Part shown: positions 17,461 through 27,151 of the stretch, piece by piece
How positions within the stretch are numbered: position 1 is the first letter of the stretch
How the letters are laid out: each line of letters opens with the position of its first letter
DNA from: Bacteroides cutis
GTDB taxonomy: Bacteria > Bacteroidota > Bacteroidia > Bacteroidales > Bacteroidaceae
NCBI RefSeq assembly: GCF_900241005.1
Contig: NZ_OEST01000003.1
Span: 1-64,000 of the forward strand
Direction of reading: 5' to 3'
DNA: 64,000 nt
Translations under genes and position numbers: made by a program
Notes under the pieces: generated by a model
What the model was told of the DNA's origin: nothing
The model's input: only the letters and a program-made list of their open reading frames with translations
Database searches by the model: none

Positions 17461-18530
17461 AGGGACTGTTTTTTTATGATGGGCAAACTCACCGAATAGA
17501 AGTTCTCGGCATTTTCTATCTTGACTTTTTTATCGCAGAGCAACGAATAACGCTCTATTATGTTTTTATGACCCAAGCCGGTCGATTCCATTTTTGAGAG
17601 CAAGGAAGATTTAAGGTTGCGCACTGTGATATAGTCGTCAGACAACGTGATGTCAATAAACAACGGATTTTCCATCGAAAAACCGTTATGCTTTATTGCA
17701 TTCTCCACAAGAAGTTGCAACACGGCCGGGGGAAGGTATCCTTTGCATTCTTTCAGTTCGAGGCTGATGTTCGTGACGACCCCTCCGACGTGGCGCACCT
17801 GCATCAGATACAAGTATGATTCAAGGAACTTTATCTCATCTCTGACGGGAATCAGATTCCGGTCCAGATTGGTGATGATGTACCGGTACACTTTCGACAG
17901 GTTACTCAGGAACTTGCCGGCAAGTTTGGTATCTTCCTCTATCAATTCCAGCAGGTTGTTGAAGTTGTTGAACATGAAGTGCGGATTAATTTGCAGCTTC
18001 AGCGAGTTGAGTTGCGACTGTAAGGCAATCTCCTTCTCCTTCATCAGTGCCATTTCAAGAGCCTGCTTCTCATCGCGCGCCCTGATGTATGACTGGAGGA
18101 AGAATGTGTTGGCATAAACGCTTGATATGAAAGTGGCTATCATGGCAAAAGTGTAAGCCCCCTTCATGTTGATCAGTTCGTCAAGAAGCCCGTTGCCGGT
18201 TTCATCCCACAAAAGATTGAACAGAGATGTCATGCCGAACGCAACGAGGTTATTCAGCGTCAAAAGACAGGAAGCATAGACAATCACCCACACATAAGAT
18301 GTTCTGAACGGCAAAATCTTAAAAACAAGGTAAGAGAACCCCAAGGATATGTAGGTAAAGAGCATACACAACAAAAAATCGACGACATAATCGACTGTCG
18401 CCATTCCCGGTAATTGGTTGGCGGTTTCGTCATCAAGAATTAACCATATAATAAGGTAGAGGATATAGGAAACGAGCGATAGCAGGAAGCCGTTCCGCCA
18501 GTTCATTATTTTTACATTTTCTTTGATCAT
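17457..18530 (-). CDS. LytS/YehU-type sensor histidine kinase
   Basis: The kinase has several N-terminal membrane helices (about residues 10-150), a short coiled coil (RDEKQALEMALMKEKEIALQ), the His_kinase box INPHFMFNNFNNLLELIEED with the phosphorylated histidine near residue 182, and a GHKL ATPase domain (LLVENAIKHNGF, STGLGHKNIIER). A start at 18560 would lie inside the -7 element, so 18530 (MIKENVK) or 18506 (MNWRNG) is preferred. It forms a pair with the LytTR regulator. Confidence 0.9.
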   Translation of the reverse strand: MIKENVKIMNWRNGFLLSLVSYILYLIIWLILDDETANQLPGMATVDYVVDFLLCMLFTYISLGFSYLVFKILPFRTSYVWVIVYASCLLTLNNLVAFGMTSLFNLLWDETGNGLLDELINMKGAYTFAMIATFISSVYANTFFLQSYIRARDEKQALEMALMKEKEIALQSQLNSLKLQINPHFMFNNFNNLLELIEEDTKLAGKFLSNLSKVYRYIITNLDRNLIPVRDEIKFLESYLYLMQVRHVGGVVTNISLELKECKGYLPPAVLQLLVENAIKHNGFSMENPLFIDITLSDDYITVRNLKSSLLSKMESTGLGHKNIIERYSLLCDKKVKIENAENFYSVSLPIIKKQSL

Positions 18531-18539
18531 ATTTGGTTG

Positions 18540-18565
18540 CAAAGTTACTTCATGTTGCAAAGGTA
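18540..18565 (-). promoter_or_regulatory. Promoter region of the two-component operon
   Basis: Two overlapping -7 candidates are present on the minus strand, TACCTTTG (18565-18558) and TAACTTTG (18547-18540). Neither has a clear TTG at -33. The first puts the transcript start just before 18550, which argues for a kinase start at 18530 or later. Confidence 0.45.
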
Positions 18566-18868
18566 CGACTTTGCTTTTTCATTTGATAGGTCGAAACCGG
18601 ATGAAACAGACAAAACAGCAGTTGAAACAGATAAAAGGAGTGTCGAGACAGATGGTTCTATCATTTATACTGTATTCGATGCTTGCATAATGAACGTAGA
18701 TTGCCAAAACAGGGTATGATTTTGGTAATCTGTAGGAAGGTGACGCATCAAGAAGCATGGCTTAACTGCCCAAAGATGTGCATCTTTGAAAAGAGCATTT
18801 ACAATGACATTTCAGAAGCCATTTTAGCTGTTTTATAAATGTTTTTTTCCGTTTCGACTGCATGCCGG

Positions 18869-18899
18869 TTGTCGGCAAATTGGGTATGGAATATCTTTG
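18869..18899 (+). promoter_or_regulatory. Promoter of the acetyltransferase/efflux operon
   Basis: TTG at 18869-18871, a 20-base spacer and TATCTTTG at 18892-18899 make a near-ideal Bacteroidales promoter. It ends 19 bases before the start codon at 18919 and rules out the earlier start at 18862. Confidence 0.7.
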
Positions 18900-18918
18900 C
18901 AGCCAAAATTGGCGACTT

Positions 18919-19458
18919 ATGATTATTGAAACAGAACACCTTATCATCAGAGATTTTCAGGAGAAGGATGCCGTTGGTTTGCTGGAATACCTCTCCCATC
19001 CGCGTGTCAACTGCTTCGTGAGCGAACGCTTGTGCTCTGAAGAGTCTGCACTGGCTTATATATCCAATACTCCAAAGGAGTTGCTGCGCTATGCCGTGTG
19101 CCTGAAGGAAGACGATTTCATAATCGGTGATGTTTTTGCATTGCGTGAAGAAGCCGACACATTCAACGTGGGCTGGCATTTCAACCAACGCTTCGAGGGC
19201 AAGGGATTGGCGCATGAAGCGGCAACGGAATTTCTGGATTACCTTTTCCGTGAAGCAGGCGCACGTCGCATCTACGGCTTTGTGGAGGATGACAACCTGC
19301 GGTCGAAAAGATTGTGCGAACGTCTCGGAATGAGATATGAAGGATGCATGAAGGAATTCATATCGTTTGTGTGCCATCCCGATGGAACACCACGGTATGA
19401 GGACACCTGCATTTATGCGGTATTGAATAAGGAATGGAAAAACAATAAGAACAGATGA
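18919..19458 (+). CDS. GNAT acetyltransferase (RimJ/RimL-like)
   Basis: The 179-residue protein is a GNAT of the RimJ/L type: N-terminal MIIETEHLIIRDFQEKDAVG, the acetyl-CoA loop region GWHFNQRFEGKGLAHEAA and the C-terminal NLRSKRLCERLGMRYEG. It would acetylate an amine on a protein or small molecule; the substrate is unknown. Its stop overlaps the start of the efflux adaptor gene (ATGA), so it is the first gene of the pump operon, which hints at drug modification or resistance. The start is fixed by the promoter just upstream. Confidence 0.82.
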   Translation: MIIETEHLIIRDFQEKDAVGLLEYLSHPRVNCFVSERLCSEESALAYISNTPKELLRYAVCLKEDDFIIGDVFALREEADTFNVGWHFNQRFEGKGLAHEAATEFLDYLFREAGARRIYGFVEDDNLRSKRLCERLGMRYEGCMKEFISFVCHPDGTPRYEDTCIYAVLNKEWKNNKNR

Positions 19459-20579
19459 TGAATAGAAGAACATGGATAGCCGGCATCACGGTAACAAGCC
19501 TGCTGGCTGCATTATTGACAGCCTGCAAACAAGAACAGAGGGAACAGGAAATGAGACAGACATTGCCCGTCATGGTGGTTTCTTCCCGGGCAGTTGAATT
19601 TCAAGAAAGTTATTCCGCCTCCATCCGTGGGCGGCAGGATGTGGACATAGTACCCCAAGTGTCGGGCCGTATCACCCGCCTGTGTGTGAAAGAAGGGGAG
19701 CAGGTTAAGACGGGACAAGTGCTTGCCGTCATCGACCAAGTGCCCTATCAGGCAGCCTTGCGCACCGCACAGGCAAACGTCAGCGCAGCACAGGCAAAAG
19801 TGGAAACGGCACGGATCGAGCTGCAAGGCAAGCAAGCCTTGTTTGATGAGAAAGTCATATCCGATTACGAACTCTCTCTTGCCCGCAACGGGCTGGCGGT
19901 AGCACTTGCCGAACTCGAACAGGCAAAGGCTCAGGAAACGGATGCCCGCAACAATCTCTCCTATACCGAGATAAAAAGTCCCAGCAACGGAGTGGTAGGC
20001 ACGCTTCCTTTCCGCATCGGCGCACTTGTCAGTCCCGGCATGACGCAGCCCTTCACGGTAGTTTCCGACAATGCGGAAATGTACGCCTATTTCTCCGTCT
20101 CCGAAAACAAGCTGCGTCAGTTCAGGACACAATACGGTTCCATAGACAAGATGATTTCCCAAATGCCGGAAGTCGGCCTGCAACTGAATGACGGCACGTT
20201 CTACGGACGGAAGGGACGCATAGAGACTGTCAGTGGCGTGGTCAATGCCACCACCGGGGCGGTGCAAATCAAAGCCCGCTTCCCCAACCCCGACCGTGAG
20301 CTGCTGAGCGGCACCATCGGCAATATCGTCCTGCAAGGAGTGGATGCGGATGCCATCCTGCTGCCCAAGACCGCCACCGTGGAATTGCAGGACAAGATTA
20401 TCGCCTACCGCCTCAGAAACGGAAAGGCCGAAGCAGCCTACCTGACCGTGGACCGTCTGAACGATGGTAACCACTTCGTGGTGAAGCAAGGTGTGTCCGT
20501 GGGCGACACCATCATCACCGAAGGGGTAGGACTTGTAAAGGAAGGAATGATTGTTACACCTAAAAACGTAACCCCATGA
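19455..20579 (+). CDS. RND efflux periplasmic adaptor (AcrA-like lipoprotein)
   Basis: The 374-residue protein has a lipobox (LLTACKQE, Cys at residue 24) and the membrane-fusion layout: beta-barrel and lipoyl half DVDIVPQVSGRITRLCVKEGEQVKTGQVLAVID, an alpha-helical hairpin (AALRTAQANVSAAQAKVETARIEL), the second lipoyl half and a C-terminal membrane-proximal domain. It links the inner-membrane pump with the outer-membrane channel. It overlaps the genes on both sides by 4 bases. Confidence 0.92.
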   Translation: MMNRRTWIAGITVTSLLAALLTACKQEQREQEMRQTLPVMVVSSRAVEFQESYSASIRGRQDVDIVPQVSGRITRLCVKEGEQVKTGQVLAVIDQVPYQAALRTAQANVSAAQAKVETARIELQGKQALFDEKVISDYELSLARNGLAVALAELEQAKAQETDARNNLSYTEIKSPSNGVVGTLPFRIGALVSPGMTQPFTVVSDNAEMYAYFSVSENKLRQFRTQYGSIDKMISQMPEVGLQLNDGTFYGRKGRIETVSGVVNATTGAVQIKARFPNPDRELLSGTIGNIVLQGVDADAILLPKTATVELQDKIIAYRLRNGKAEAAYLTVDRLNDGNHFVVKQGVSVGDTIITEGVGLVKEGMIVTPKNVTP

Positions 20580-23500
20580 ATCTACGATTTTTCATAGACC
20601 GCCCGGTATTCTCGGGCGTTATTTCCGTGGTGATTGTCTTGATGGGACTCATCGCCATCAAAGTGCTCCCGGTGGAGCAATATCCCGACATTGCACCGCC
20701 TACTGTCAACGTGTTCTGTACCTATCCCGGTGCGAATGCCGAAACCGTGCAGAAAGCGGTAATCGTCCCGCTTGAGGAAGCCATTAACGGAGTGGAGGAC
20801 ATGATCTACATGACCTCTACCGCATCCAACACGGGCGATGCTTCCATCAACATCTATTTCAAGCAGGGTGCCAACGCGGACATGGCGGCGGTGAACGTGC
20901 AGAACCGTGTGAATGGCGCGTTAAGCCAGCTTCCGGCGGAAGCCACCAAAAGCGGCGTCACGACAGAGAAACAGCAGAATGCCGAGCTGATGACTTTCGC
21001 GCTTTACTCACCCGACGACCGTTTCGACCAGACTTTCCTGAACAATTACATGAAAATCAATGTCGAGCCACGGGTGAAACGTATAGGCGGTGTCGGAAAG
21101 GCACAGCTGTTCGGCTCGAACTACAGTATGCGTTTGTGGCTCAAACCGGACAAGATGGCGGGGTACGGGCTTATCCCGGATGATATTTCGGCGGTATTGG
21201 CACGGCAGAACATTGAGGCCGCCACCGGTTCTTTCGGACAGAACTCCGACGGGGCAAACGAGTACACGATGAAATACCGGGGCAGGCTCTCGACTGCGGA
21301 AGAGTTCGGCGAACTGGTGGTCAAGTCCCTGCCCGGCGGCGATGTATTGCGATTGAAAGAGGTCGCGGATATAGAGCTGGGCGATGAGTATTACAATTAT
21401 TCATCCGAAGTGAACGGACATCCGGCAGCCATGATGATGATAAACCAGAAATCCGGTTCGAACGCATCAAGCACCATCAATGAGATACACGAGGTACTCG
21501 ATGACCTCAGCCGCGATTTGCCCGAAGGGGCAGAGTTTGTGGTGCTTACCGACACCAACAAGTTCCTGAATGCCTCCATCCATTCTGTCATCAGGACGCT
21601 TATCGAGGCGATACTTTTAGTCATCGTGGTGGTGTATGTGTTCTTACAGGACATCAAGTCCACGCTGATTCCCACGATTTCTATCTTCGTGTCCATCATC
21701 GGAACGTTTGCCGTAATGTCACTGATAGGCTTTTCCATCAACCTGCTTACGCTTTTCGCCCTTGTGCTTGCCATAGGCACGGTGGTGGACGATGCCATCG
21801 TGGTGGTGGAAGCCGTGCAGGCGAAGTTCGACGAGGGGTATCAGTCTCCGGTGCTTGCCGCCGATGATGCCATGAAGGGCGTGTCGTCGGCCATTCTGAC
21901 CTCCACCCTTATTTTCATGGCGGTGTTCTTCCCTGTGGGCATGATGGGCGGTACTTCAGGGGCGTTCTATACGCAGTTCGGTATCACGATGGCGGTTGCC
22001 GTGGGCATTTCGGCCATCAATGCCTTCACCCTTTCTCCGGCATTGTGCGCCCTGCTGCTGAAGCCTTACATTGACGAGCACGGGAACACGAAGAACAACT
22101 TCGCGGCACGCTTCCGCAAGGCATTCAATGCGGTTTTTGACCGTTTGAGCCGTCGTTATGTGCGCGGTGTGCTATATGTCATTCATCGCAGGTGGCTGCT
22201 GTGGGGCACTATCGCGGTATCGTTCGGGCTGTTGGTGCTTTTTGTCAATACGACCAAGACCGGACTTATTCCTGAAGAAGATACAGGCACGGTCATGGTC
22301 AGCATGAACACGAAACCCGGTACATCCATGGCGCAGACCGGCAAAACCCTAAAACGTATAAACAGCCGTCTTGACAGTATCGCAGAGATTGAATACAACG
22401 GTACTGTGGCAGGCTTTTCTTTCAGTGGCTCGGGACCTTCGCAGGCCATGTCTTTTCTCACTCTCACGGATTGGGACGAGCGCAAAGGGGAAGGGCAGTC
22501 GGTGAACGATGTAATAGGCCGTATTTATGCCGCCACCGCCGATATTCCCGATGCCACCGTATTCGCCATGTCGCCCCCGATGATTGCCGGATATGGGATG
22601 GGCAACGGTTTTGAACTGTACTTGCAGGACAAAAACGCCGGAGACATAACCGCCTTCAGCCAAGTGACCGACCGGTTTGTGGAAGCGTTGTCGGGCAGAC
22701 CGGAGATCGGTGAGGTCTATTCATCGTTCGCGGCTGATTATCCGCAATACTGGGTGGATATAGATGCTGCCAAATGCGAACAGTCCGGTGTGTCTCCTTC
22801 CGATGTCCTGTCAACACTCTCGGGATATTTTTCGGGAGAATATGTATCGAATTTCAACCGCTTCTCAAAACTGTACCATGTCACCATGCAGGCTCCTGCC
22901 GAATATCGCATGGACACCGAATCGTTGGACGGCATGTATGTCCGTACTTCCGACGGCTCCATGTCGCCGTTGAGCCATTTTGTCCGTCTTACCAAGACCA
23001 ACGGTCCGTCGGACCTGACCCGCTTCAATATGTTCAATGCCATTTCCATCAGCGGGTCGCCGGCAACAGGATACAGTTCGGGACAGGTATTGAAGGCCAT
23101 AAGGGAAACTGCCGACCACGTTCTCCCGTCAGGTTACACCTACGAGTTGGGAGGGTTGTCGCGCGAAGAAAGCAATACGACGAACAATGCCGTGTGGATA
23201 TTCGTGCTGTGCATGGTCTTGATATACCTCATACTGTGTGCCCTCTATGAAAGCGTGTTCATCCCGTTTGCCGTGTTGCTGTCCGTGCCTTGCGGTTTGA
23301 TGGGCAGCTTCCTGTTCGCGGGACTGTTCGGGCTGGAGAACAACATCTACATGCAGACCGGACTGATTATGATTATCGGGCTGCTTGCCAAGACAGCCAT
23401 TCTGCTGACCGAATATGCCGGCAAGCGGCGGTCGGAAGGCATGACCCTCGCGCAGGCGGCATACAGTGCGGCAAAGGTTCGCCTGCGCCCCATCCTGATG

Positions 23501-23689
23501 ACCGTATTGTCTATGGTGTTCGGACTCGTTCCGCTGATGATGGCTCATGGTGTGGGTGCCAACGGCAGCCGCTCGCTCGCCACGGGCGTAATCGGAGGTA
23601 TGATAGTAGGTACGCTGGCACTGCTGTTCCTCGTACCGTCACTGTTCATCACATTTCAATATATTCAAGAACGGATTAAACGTAATTAA
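20576..23689 (+). CDS. RND multidrug efflux transporter (AcrB/HAE-1 type)
   Basis: The 1037-residue transporter shows the full RND plan: first helix after MNLRFFIDRPVFSGVIS, a large periplasmic porter loop, central helices with the proton-relay pair in GTVVDDAIVVVEAV, a second porter loop and a final six-helix block (GLIMIIGLLAKTAILLTEYA, LRPILMTVLSMVFGLVPL). It exports drugs or other amphiphiles with the proton gradient. Length and motifs are normal and nothing is disrupted. Confidence 0.94.
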   Translation: MNLRFFIDRPVFSGVISVVIVLMGLIAIKVLPVEQYPDIAPPTVNVFCTYPGANAETVQKAVIVPLEEAINGVEDMIYMTSTASNTGDASINIYFKQGANADMAAVNVQNRVNGALSQLPAEATKSGVTTEKQQNAELMTFALYSPDDRFDQTFLNNYMKINVEPRVKRIGGVGKAQLFGSNYSMRLWLKPDKMAGYGLIPDDISAVLARQNIEAATGSFGQNSDGANEYTMKYRGRLSTAEEFGELVVKSLPGGDVLRLKEVADIELGDEYYNYSSEVNGHPAAMMMINQKSGSNASSTINEIHEVLDDLSRDLPEGAEFVVLTDTNKFLNASIHSVIRTLIEAILLVIVVVYVFLQDIKSTLIPTISIFVSIIGTFAVMSLIGFSINLLTLFALVLAIGTVVDDAIVVVEAVQAKFDEGYQSPVLAADDAMKGVSSAILTSTLIFMAVFFPVGMMGGTSGAFYTQFGITMAVAVGISAINAFTLSPALCALLLKPYIDEHGNTKNNFAARFRKAFNAVFDRLSRRYVRGVLYVIHRRWLLWGTIAVSFGLLVLFVNTTKTGLIPEEDTGTVMVSMNTKPGTSMAQTGKTLKRINSRLDSIAEIEYNGTVAGFSFSGSGPSQAMSFLTLTDWDERKGEGQSVNDVIGRIYAATADIPDATVFAMSPPMIAGYGMGNGFELYLQDKNAGDITAFSQVTDRFVEALSGRPEIGEVYSSFAADYPQYWVDIDAAKCEQSGVSPSDVLSTLSGYFSGEYVSNFNRFSKLYHVTMQAPAEYRMDTESLDGMYVRTSDGSMSPLSHFVRLTKTNGPSDLTRFNMFNAISISGSPATGYSSGQVLKAIRETADHVLPSGYTYELGGLSREESNTTNNAVWIFVLCMVLIYLILCALYESVFIPFAVLLSVPCGLMGSFLFAGLFGLENNIYMQTGLIMIIGLLAKTAILLTEYAGKRRSEGMTLAQAAYSAAKVRLRPILMTVLSMVFGLVPLMMAHGVGANGSRSLATGVIGGMIVGTLALLFLVPSLFITFQYIQERIKRN

Positions 23690-25045
23690 ATGAAGAAGAT
23701 CATCTTATTTACCATATCAACCTTGATGCTTACCGGCTGTGGCACATACAGCCGGTATCATCGGGCTGACATTCCGACAGAGAAGCTGTACCGGAATATC
23801 CCGGCTGGCATTGATACAACAACGCTTGCATCCATGTCATGGCGGGAGATGTTTACCGACCGTAAACTTCAGTTTTTGATTGAGACAGGACTCCGGCAGA
23901 ATACCGACCTCAATGTGGCACGCCTGCGAGTGGAAGCGGCAGAAGCCGCCCTGATGACAGCCAGACTGTCGTACCTCCCTTCATTGGGAATCAGTGCGGA
24001 AGGCAGCGGAAACAAATATGACGGAGCTACGGCAAAGGCGTACAATGTGGGAGCGTCCGCAAGTTGGGAGCTTGAATTATTCGGCAAACTTACGGCAGCA
24101 AAGCGTGGTGCGGTTGCCGCATTGCAAGGAAGTCGTGACTACCGGCAGGCCGTACAGACACAGCTTGTCGCTACGATAGCGGACAGTTACTATACCCTCG
24201 CCCTGCTTGATGCGCAAAAGGTGATAAATCATCGGACTTTGGAAAACTGGCAGGCTACCGTGCGCACACTTGAAGCGTTGAAAAAGGTGGGCAAGGCGAA
24301 TGATGCCGGTGTGTTGCAGGCAAGGGCAAACGTGATGCAGCTGGAATCATCGCAACTGGCTATATGCAAAAGTATCTCTGAGACAGAAAACGCCTTGTCG
24401 GCGATACTTGCCATGCCGTCGCACTCGATTGAGCGGAGCGATTTGGCAGAAGCGTCTTTCCCCGATACAATCTCTGTCGGAGTTCCTTTGCTGTTATTAT
24501 CCAATCGTCCTGATGTTCGTCGGGCTGAAATGGAACTGGCTCAAGCGTTCTACGCCACCAATGTAGCCCGCTCGGCCTTCTACCCCAATATCACTCTTTC
24601 GGGTACATTGGGCTGGACCAACAATGGAGGCGGGGTAATCACCAATCCCGGACAGTGGCTGTTCAATGCAATCGCTTCGCTGACACAGCCGTTATTCAAC
24701 CGTGGAACAAATATCGCTAATTTGAAAATTGCTCAAACCCGTCAGGAAGAAGCCAGATTGTTATACCAACAGTCATTACTGAACGCGGGGAAAGAGGTGA
24801 ATGATGCCTTAACCGCATGGCAGACGGCAAAATCGCAATTTGAAATAAACACCCATCAGGTTGAAACCTTGCGTGAAGCTGTGCGAAAGACGGAACTGTT
24901 GATGCGCCATTCCGGTACCACCTATCTGGAAATATTAACTACCCAACAGTCACTCCTTGAAGCAGAGACAAACCGGTTGCAAACCAGCTTTGACCGCATA
25001 CAGAGTATTATCAAACTTTATCATGCACTGGGAGGTGGAATATAA
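23690..25045 (+). CDS. TolC/OprM-type outer-membrane efflux lipoprotein
   Basis: The 451-residue protein has a lipobox (LMLTGCGTYSRY) and the duplicated OEP repeat: long helices VARLRVEAAEAALMTARLSYLPSL and VRRAEMELAQAFYATNVARSAFYPNITLSG, each followed by barrel strands. It starts at the base after the transporter stop. It forms the exit channel of the tripartite pump. Confidence 0.93.
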   Translation: MKKIILFTISTLMLTGCGTYSRYHRADIPTEKLYRNIPAGIDTTTLASMSWREMFTDRKLQFLIETGLRQNTDLNVARLRVEAAEAALMTARLSYLPSLGISAEGSGNKYDGATAKAYNVGASASWELELFGKLTAAKRGAVAALQGSRDYRQAVQTQLVATIADSYYTLALLDAQKVINHRTLENWQATVRTLEALKKVGKANDAGVLQARANVMQLESSQLAICKSISETENALSAILAMPSHSIERSDLAEASFPDTISVGVPLLLLSNRPDVRRAEMELAQAFYATNVARSAFYPNITLSGTLGWTNNGGGVITNPGQWLFNAIASLTQPLFNRGTNIANLKIAQTRQEEARLLYQQSLLNAGKEVNDALTAWQTAKSQFEINTHQVETLREAVRKTELLMRHSGTTYLEILTTQQSLLEAETNRLQTSFDRIQSIIKLYHALGGGI

Positions 25046-25050
25046 ATTAG

Positions 25051-25413
25051 AATCGGGTATCGAAAATACCTTTTGACATTGATTACGGAATCAGAATTGC
25101 AATGGAAGTTATTAGTGGGACATGGAAAAGTTGTATCATTTTTGAGCTAAGCGATGGGGCTAAATGTCCGAGCAAATTACACAAATTGTTTCCTGAAGCC
25201 AATGCTCGTGTTATAAATCAGCAATTAAAGAAATTGGAAATGTATGGAATCATAGAGAAGAAAATATTTGCGGAACTTCCCCCACATTCCGAATACTCGA
25301 TTACTCCGATAGGTGAAACCCTTTTGCCTATCATTGAGAAACTGGAAGAGTGGGGCAATTTCTTTCGTCCCAATATGGAAAAAATATTAGGAATGTCAGC
25401 AGACAAAATGTAA
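25051..25413 (+). pseudogene. HxlR-family regulator with missing start
   Basis: From the first ATG (25102) the product is a 103-residue winged-helix protein of HxlR type (ISGTWKSCIIFELSDG, ARVINQQLKKLEMYGIIEKK, AELPPHSEYSITPIGETLLP). Family-like sequence (IPFDIDYGIRIA) continues upstream of that ATG, but a stop at 25048-25050 comes before any ATG. The usual N-terminal CP motif is lost. The gene may be shortened yet still translated from 25102. It would be expected to control the pump operon directly upstream. Confidence 0.65.
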
Positions 25414-25460
25414 TTCATTCCTTTGCTTATATATTACACAGTAATAAATTGCATAAATAC

Positions 25461-25562
25461 ATGAAAACAAGATATTTCGAGAAGACATTGAAACAGGTGA
25501 ACGGCAGGTGCAAAGCTCCCGTGGCAGAGAAAACTGCCGGTTGTACAGGTATGTCGGAATAA
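25461..25562 (+). CDS. Possible 33-residue small protein
   Basis: A short frame (MKTRYFEKTLKQVNGRC and 16 more residues) begins after a TTCCTTTGC promoter-like sequence and ends 10 bases before the next gene. It is basic, with two Cys. No family is known to me, and it may be leader sequence only. Confidence 0.3.
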   Translation: MKTRYFEKTLKQVNGRCKAPVAEKTAGCTGMSE

Positions 25563-25572
25563 CCTTATCCCA

Positions 25573-26410
25573 ATGAATATGGAAGCAAAGCTCTGGTTCA
25601 TGGTTTTGTGCGGCCTTGCAGTCCTGCTGTCGTATCTTGCCGGTTTCTGGCGACGGAAGACTGCAGCTGCTGCGTTCGCAGCAGCACGCCGCTACCGCCA
25701 AAGAGCGCGACCGTTATTGCCGTCTGGCGGTACTGGCGGGCCATCGGGAAGCCTGCCTCATGTTCTGTTTCGCCCGTTCGGACTTTTTCGAGGACCATCA
25801 GCCGCTCAAGCCGTTCAAATCGCACGGAATAAAAGTCGCTTTCTATGGGTATTACTATCCTTCACGGTACGCCGACCTGATCGACGATGAACAGCGGGCG
25901 TTCTGCTGTTCCCTCTACCAGTTCAAAGAGGGCGAAAATCACGGTATCGAGTTTTTTAAGGCGTGCATGTCCGTCTTGAATTTGGCCGATGCCCCTTACC
26001 ACATCCTGTTTATGCCGTGCAGCGACGAGTTCAAGTATGCCCGGCGATTCAAACGGCTCGACTGGTACATCACAACCCACCGGCCGGACCTAAGTTCGGG
26101 CTTATATGATGTCGATGTGTTCGAGTCACGCGACAGCTTGCACGAGGCGAAAGGCGGCGAAAACCGTATCCTCGAAAGGAACTACCGTATCACGGGGAAT
26201 ATCGAAGGGAAACAGATTATCATCGTGGACGACGTGCTGACAAGCGGACAGAGTATGGCCGACTACAAGGAGGAGATAGAAAGGTGCGGCGGCAAGGTGG
26301 TGGCGGCCATCTTCTATGGAAAAACCGTTACCCGGCCGCCTCTGCTTCTGATAAAGGCGCACGTGTGGGGTGGCTGCATCGTGAACAAAATCAAGGAACT
26401 GACGAAATGA
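25573..26410 (+). pseudogene. Phosphoribosyltransferase-domain protein with a frame change
   Basis: The C-terminal part (frame of 25616-26410) is a PRTase-fold domain with the PRPP loop IIIVDDVLTSGQSM, preceded by YGYYYPSRYADL and HILFMPCSDEFKYARRF. The natural N-terminus seems to lie in another frame from 25573: MNMEAKLWFMVLCGLAVLLSY, one membrane helix, then FWRRKTAAAA. The two join near 25665-25685 in a GCTGCT/GCAGCA-rich stretch, where one base too many changes the frame. It would be a membrane-anchored cytosolic enzyme if intact. A sequencing error is possible. Confidence 0.6.
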
Positions 26411-26414
26411 AAGA

Positions 26415-26540
26415 ATGACTATTGTTGAAATTCGTTTGAACATCATCGGGAAAAAGCCTTATCCTTTTTATCAAGGGGTGGTAGAAAGGGGACTTGAACA
26501 CTTGGAAACGGTTTTGGAACATTGGAAAAAGAATATATGA
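26415..26540 (+). CDS. Possible 41-residue small protein
   Basis: The frame MTIVEIRLNIIGKKPYPFYQ... ending HWKKNI starts 4 bases after the PRTase stop and ends 1 base before the next start. The spacing is that of an operon and the composition is protein-like (beta start, helical end). It is not recognised. Confidence 0.4.
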   Translation: MTIVEIRLNIIGKKPYPFYQGVVERGLEHLETVLEHWKKNI

Positions 26541-26541
26541 C

Positions 26542-26988
26542 ATGGAAATAAAACTTATTACTTCTAACAAGAAACAATTCTTGGATTTGCTGTTGTTGGC
26601 AGATGAACAAGAAAGCATGATAGACAAATATCTGGAACGAGGTGAGATGTTTGCCCTCTATGATGACGGTCTGAAGGCTATCTCTGTAGTGACGTGTGAA
26701 GGAGAGGGTATTTACGAAATAAAAAACATAGCCGTTTGTCCCTCCTCCCAACGCAAAGGATACGGAAAACGGCTGGTTGATTATCTCTTTGGATACTATC
26801 AGGGCAGATGTTCCGTCATGCTTGTCGGTACGGGAGATACGCCATCTACACTCTCTTTCTACGAACATTGCGGCTTTCGTATCTCACACCGACTGAAAAA
26901 TTTCTTCACGGATAATTACGATCATCCGATTTATGAGGATGGAAAGCTGCTTACCGACATGGTGTACTTGCGGAAAGATTTCTCTTAA
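26542..26988 (+). CDS. GNAT acetyltransferase
   Basis: The 148-residue protein has GNAT motif A IYEIKNIAVCPSSQRKGYGKRLVDY and motif B SFYEHCGFR. The start at MEIKLITSNK is chosen because it follows the previous small frame directly; the upstream alternative (26494) lies within that frame. The substrate is unknown. It differs in length and motifs from the GNAT at 18919. Confidence 0.8.
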   Translation: MEIKLITSNKKQFLDLLLLADEQESMIDKYLERGEMFALYDDGLKAISVVTCEGEGIYEIKNIAVCPSSQRKGYGKRLVDYLFGYYQGRCSVMLVGTGDTPSTLSFYEHCGFRISHRLKNFFTDNYDHPIYEDGKLLTDMVYLRKDFS

Positions 26989-27037
26989 TTCATATTTTGA
27001 ATGGAATCTCATTTTTCACATCATTTATTATAAGTGA

Positions 27038-27069
27038 TTTGTGATTATTGAATTATATCTCTATTTTTG
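27038..27069 (+). promoter_or_regulatory. Promoter of the Cys-rich protein gene
   Basis: TTTG (27038-27041), a 20-base spacer and TATTTTTG (27062-27069) match the Bacteroidales consensus. It leaves a 5' leader of about 75 AT-rich bases. Confidence 0.65.
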
Positions 27070-27151
27070 GAAACGTAATTTTAATTTTCCCGAAAAACCA
27101 AGAATAATAGGGACAAGTATTTTTAGTCATTACATTAAAACATTATAATTT

